Below are positions 61,422 through 64,000 of a stretch of 64,000 nucleotides of DNA, piece after piece. The number at the start of each line of letters is the position of its first letter. The first letter of the stretch is position 1. The position numbers and the translations under genes are program-made. The notes under the pieces are model-generated. The model did no database searches. It was not told where the DNA came from and was given only the letters and a program-made list of their open reading frames with translations. The stretch is from contig NOWV01000068.1 of the NCBI GenBank assembly GCA_003344405.1, positions 62,001-126,000 of the forward strand. The letters are read 5' to 3'. The DNA comes from Trichoplax sp. H2 (taxonomy: Eukaryota > Placozoa > Uniplacotomia > Trichoplacea).

Positions 61422-63884
61422 GTAAAAGATAGTAGAGGAAATTAGCATCATTATAACTTACGAGCAGCAAATGATAAAAATCTTCCTAGTCTACATCAAA
61501 ACACATTTAAGAAATCGAGAAGAATTATCAATAATTGCCAAAATGTTATATTTTAAATAAATTTAGCATAGTTTGCTTTAAAAATAGCAATCATTAGGAC
61601 TTACATCTTTACAATCGAGTTGAATCATATAAACTGATCAAAATATGGCCAATATAGAATCATGAAAAGAGCTACATCTCAGACATCAAAGTTTTTCATG
61701 TATAATATCTATTTAGGTATTGACTATCTCTTTCTGATGTATAACATATATTTAAGATAGAGAGTGTGTCTATTATTTAAAATTAGGTAATAAAACACCG
61801 CTAGATGGGCCAAAAATCGAACTTGTTCCTGAAACGGTCCCTCTTTTCCTACAAATTTTCCTTTGCAGTCTTTCCGCTTTTGGCATCTTATTAACGCTAT
61901 CCTTTATTACGTTAAATATTTACTACAAAAATGAAAAGTAAGCTGCTCTCGCACAATTTCGAATTATACGTCTAAAATCATTATAATTAATGATATAATT
62001 TTAGGCTAGTGTTGGCTACTTATTAAAGATAGTTTCATTTAATTAAAAATTTAACCTTACATTTTCATGTCTGCATGTTGAAGTCTTGTAATTTTCAAAT
62101 ACGTAAATATTTAGCTAGATTTGAGCGAACTCTATAAATAATTGTTATATAGTTCAAAATAAAAAGCATACTGCCATGTTTTGTCAACACAGCCTTTAAT
62201 AACTCCTAAATATTGGAAGTATCATGATGTGAATAAGGTTATTTTTATTGCAATAATCAAAACTTATAAAATTATCGACGATTAACAAACTTATTAATTA
62301 AAACCTAGCATCAAATAACAGGGGCCTTGATAATTGATCAATTATATGTCGAAATTTATTCATACGCGAATCTAAAACAAAACTAACCTAGAGTATATAA
62401 TATTATAAATATTGTTCCATTTGTTGTTAGGGTCATCAAAATATCAAGTCCAAACGTCAATAACGTTATTGGATTTTCTGGAATTGCCTGTTTTGTGTCG
62501 GTAATCTTATTTAGCATTGATAGCCATGAACATCGATTTTCAGAGAAGCTTGCTATCGTTCATTGTTGGGTAATATTATTCGCAAAATTTTAGATGGAAT
62601 ATAAGTCACAACTCAATCTTATTCATGCAGTATAATTCTAATATTAATTTACTTGGTGATATGAAAATTAGTATATTAAAAATATCTTACCACAAATTTA
62701 TTATTTTTTCTATTCTAGTCCCAGTTATGGCTTTTTTGTTTAGGTTTTACTACTGCATATGCGGCTTTAATTGCTAAAACTTGGAGAATTTATAAAATAT
62801 TTAATAAAACCAAAGTTAAATACCAGGTAATGTGTATTACATTCTTATGGTTTATCATCATAATATATTCCTTCACACGCAACGTACGCGTATAATTATT
62901 GATATCAGTCTATTACCATAATGCTAATTTTAGACTTACAAATCTACAGTTGTTCGCTTCTTATTTATTAATGCACATCTTTATTAAATTAATTTTTAGG
63001 TTATCAAGGATAAGCAGTTATATCTAATAATCTTTTGCATGGTTGCATTCGAGATCTTCACCTTATTTTTATGGACTGTGATTGATCCAATTAAGATTAA
63101 GGAAGCAAATGGTACAATCCAGGTATTTTTGATTTCTGAATTATCTGCCAATAATTACTTTCTACAACTGTTATATATGTAGAATAAAAAATCTAGTTTC
63201 ATCCGAAATATTCAAAATTTGTCTAAATGCTTTATCAATTTCACCCCAAAGTGCATTATTTAACATAAGTCATCATATAATGCGAGATTACCAGGTTTTA
63301 TTTAGTGTATAATTTATTTAGATAGACTGCTAGTCTAATCGTACAGGATTCGATTTATAAATTTAAGAACAATGTACTGTGACTTTAATATCTTCCAGAA
63401 TGTCTAATTTAAATACACGATATATTCTGTATGATATGAAACTGATAATGCTTTCTTTCATAATTTATTATTCAATCTTATTGTATACTTAATTAATAGA
63501 GGTTAAATGCCTTCAACTATTGCTATCCTCTGATTGAATTTTCTGCAGATTCATAACGAAGGTGATCTCATCATTGTTCCAACTCATGCAAGATGTGTTA
63601 TACCTTTTGCCATTACCTGGACTATTATTCTATGTAGCTATAATGGCATTATGTTAATATTTGGTTCTGTTTTGACGTGGAAAATACGAAAAATTCCTAT
63701 GACAGTAGCCAATGAATCGAAATCCATTGCAATCGCAATTTACAGTGCACTTATATGCAGCATTATCGCTGGCGTTAGCAATTTTGTGATATCCTCCAAT
63801 TCTTTAGTTATTCGTTTTTCTATCGTTGGTGTTTTAGTAGTAATTACAACATGTGTCACAGAATGCTCGGTATTTGCGCCAAAG
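56066..63884 (+). CDS. Gene B: GABA-B-type class C GPCR, C-terminus beyond the window
   Basis: Second GABA-B-like receptor. Exons: 56066-56305, 58121-58258, 58385-58555, 58734-58841, 58996-59061, 59958-60161, 60277-60525, 61081-61144, 61332-61421, 61787-61937, 62431-62569, 62719-62826, 63000-63122, 63549-63884, giving 729 codons through TM7. The donor GTAAGA at 63885 shows that tail exons follow outside the window. The start ATG gives a signal peptide (LIFLCLLVLATRICSG). Eight exons have exactly the same length as in gene A (138, 108, 66, 204, 64, 90, 151, 139 nt) and all phases agree. Intron 1 is 1.8 kb. Ligand unknown: the ligand-stacking Tyr of GB1 (GWY) is His here (GWH), and the amine-binding Glu is Phe. 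Confidence 0.9.
56306..58120 (+). other. Gene B intron 1, 1.8 kb
   Basis: Featureless apart from the tandem repeat at its 3' end. A 36-codon exon-like frame after TTTCCAG at 56961 was considered and rejected, because exon 1 to 58121 already restores the conserved DTK-CDPG junction. Confidence 0.55.
57655..58110. repeat. Degenerate tandem repeat, 3 units of about 163 bp
   Basis: TATTTCAATTGCATATAAGAATTAAT..AATATTGATATTCGTTATAGAGCTGGAGTTA recurs near 57682, 57843 and 58008. The array ends about 10 bp before exon 2 of gene B. Confidence 0.75.
59400..59940. repeat. Degenerate tandem repeat in gene B intron 5
   Basis: Blocks like GCATCTAAACTAGAATANANTCTAAATTTTNAATNANNAACTAATTCTNA recur near 59563, 59639, 59795 and 59865. 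The array stops about 20 bp before exon 6. Confidence 0.65.
61787..63884 (+). CDS. Gene B exons 10-14: seven-transmembrane domain
   Basis: TM1 in exon 10 (IFLCSLSAFGILLTLSFITL), TM2 in exon 11, TM3 with AKTWRIYKIF in exon 12, TM4 in exon 13, TM5-TM7 in exon 14 with WKIRKIPMTVANESK as loop 3 and VFAPK at the end of TM7. Confidence 0.92.
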
Positions 63885-64000
63885 GTAAGATAGCAAAAAA
63901 TAACATTTAGAATTAGCCGAATTCATGTCTAATTAATTAGTAACAGTTACGGTCTTACCATAGTATTTGACAAAGTGACAAACAAAAAACTACCTCCACC

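Overview
The window is AT-rich nuclear DNA of an animal. Coding sequence comes as short exons bounded by GT..AG (rarely GC..AG) introns, all the genes found lie on the + strand, and the proteins are class C GPCRs and type I membrane proteins. Short-to-medium introns, AT richness, few recognisable transposons and clustered GABA-B-like receptors suit an early-branching metazoan. A placozoan such as Trichoplax is my best guess, but this is inference, not proof. Exon models below were built by hand from splice sites, reading phase and comparison between paralogues in the window.

Layout. 1-3483: non-coding, nothing recognised. 3484-11734: gene A, a complete GABA-B-type receptor (17 exons, 847 aa: signal peptide, Venus-flytrap domain, seven membrane segments, coiled-coil tail). 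11843-18495: intergenic, with one weak LTR-like stretch. 18496-27829, 32427-41169 and 44959-53947: three tandem paralogues (C1, C2, C3) of a type I membrane protein family I do not recognise (589, 636 and about 554 aa). Each has a signal sequence, a possibly Ig-like module, a Cys-rich region split over three or four exons, a Ser/Thr-rich stalk, one membrane segment and a divergent cytoplasmic tail. 56066 to the window end: gene B, a second GABA-B-type receptor, complete through TM7 but cut by the window edge before its tail.

Genes A and B share every exon boundary and phase through TM7, so they come from duplication. C1-C3 share all ectodomain and membrane exon phases, apart from an extra 80-bp intron in C3 and two extra tail exons in C1. 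The receptor-like trio flanked by two GABA-B-like genes is the most interesting content: a tandem, fast-diverging surface-protein cluster with variable cysteines and tails. Whether A/B and C1-C3 act together is unknown; only adjacency and shared orientation are seen.

Non-coding features include a 182-bp near-perfect palindrome, a ~540-bp interspersed repeat in opposite orientation in introns of A and C1, degenerate 75-170 bp tandem repeats that often sit just 5' of exons, and a 20-N assembly gap bounded by a 177-bp near-identical duplication.
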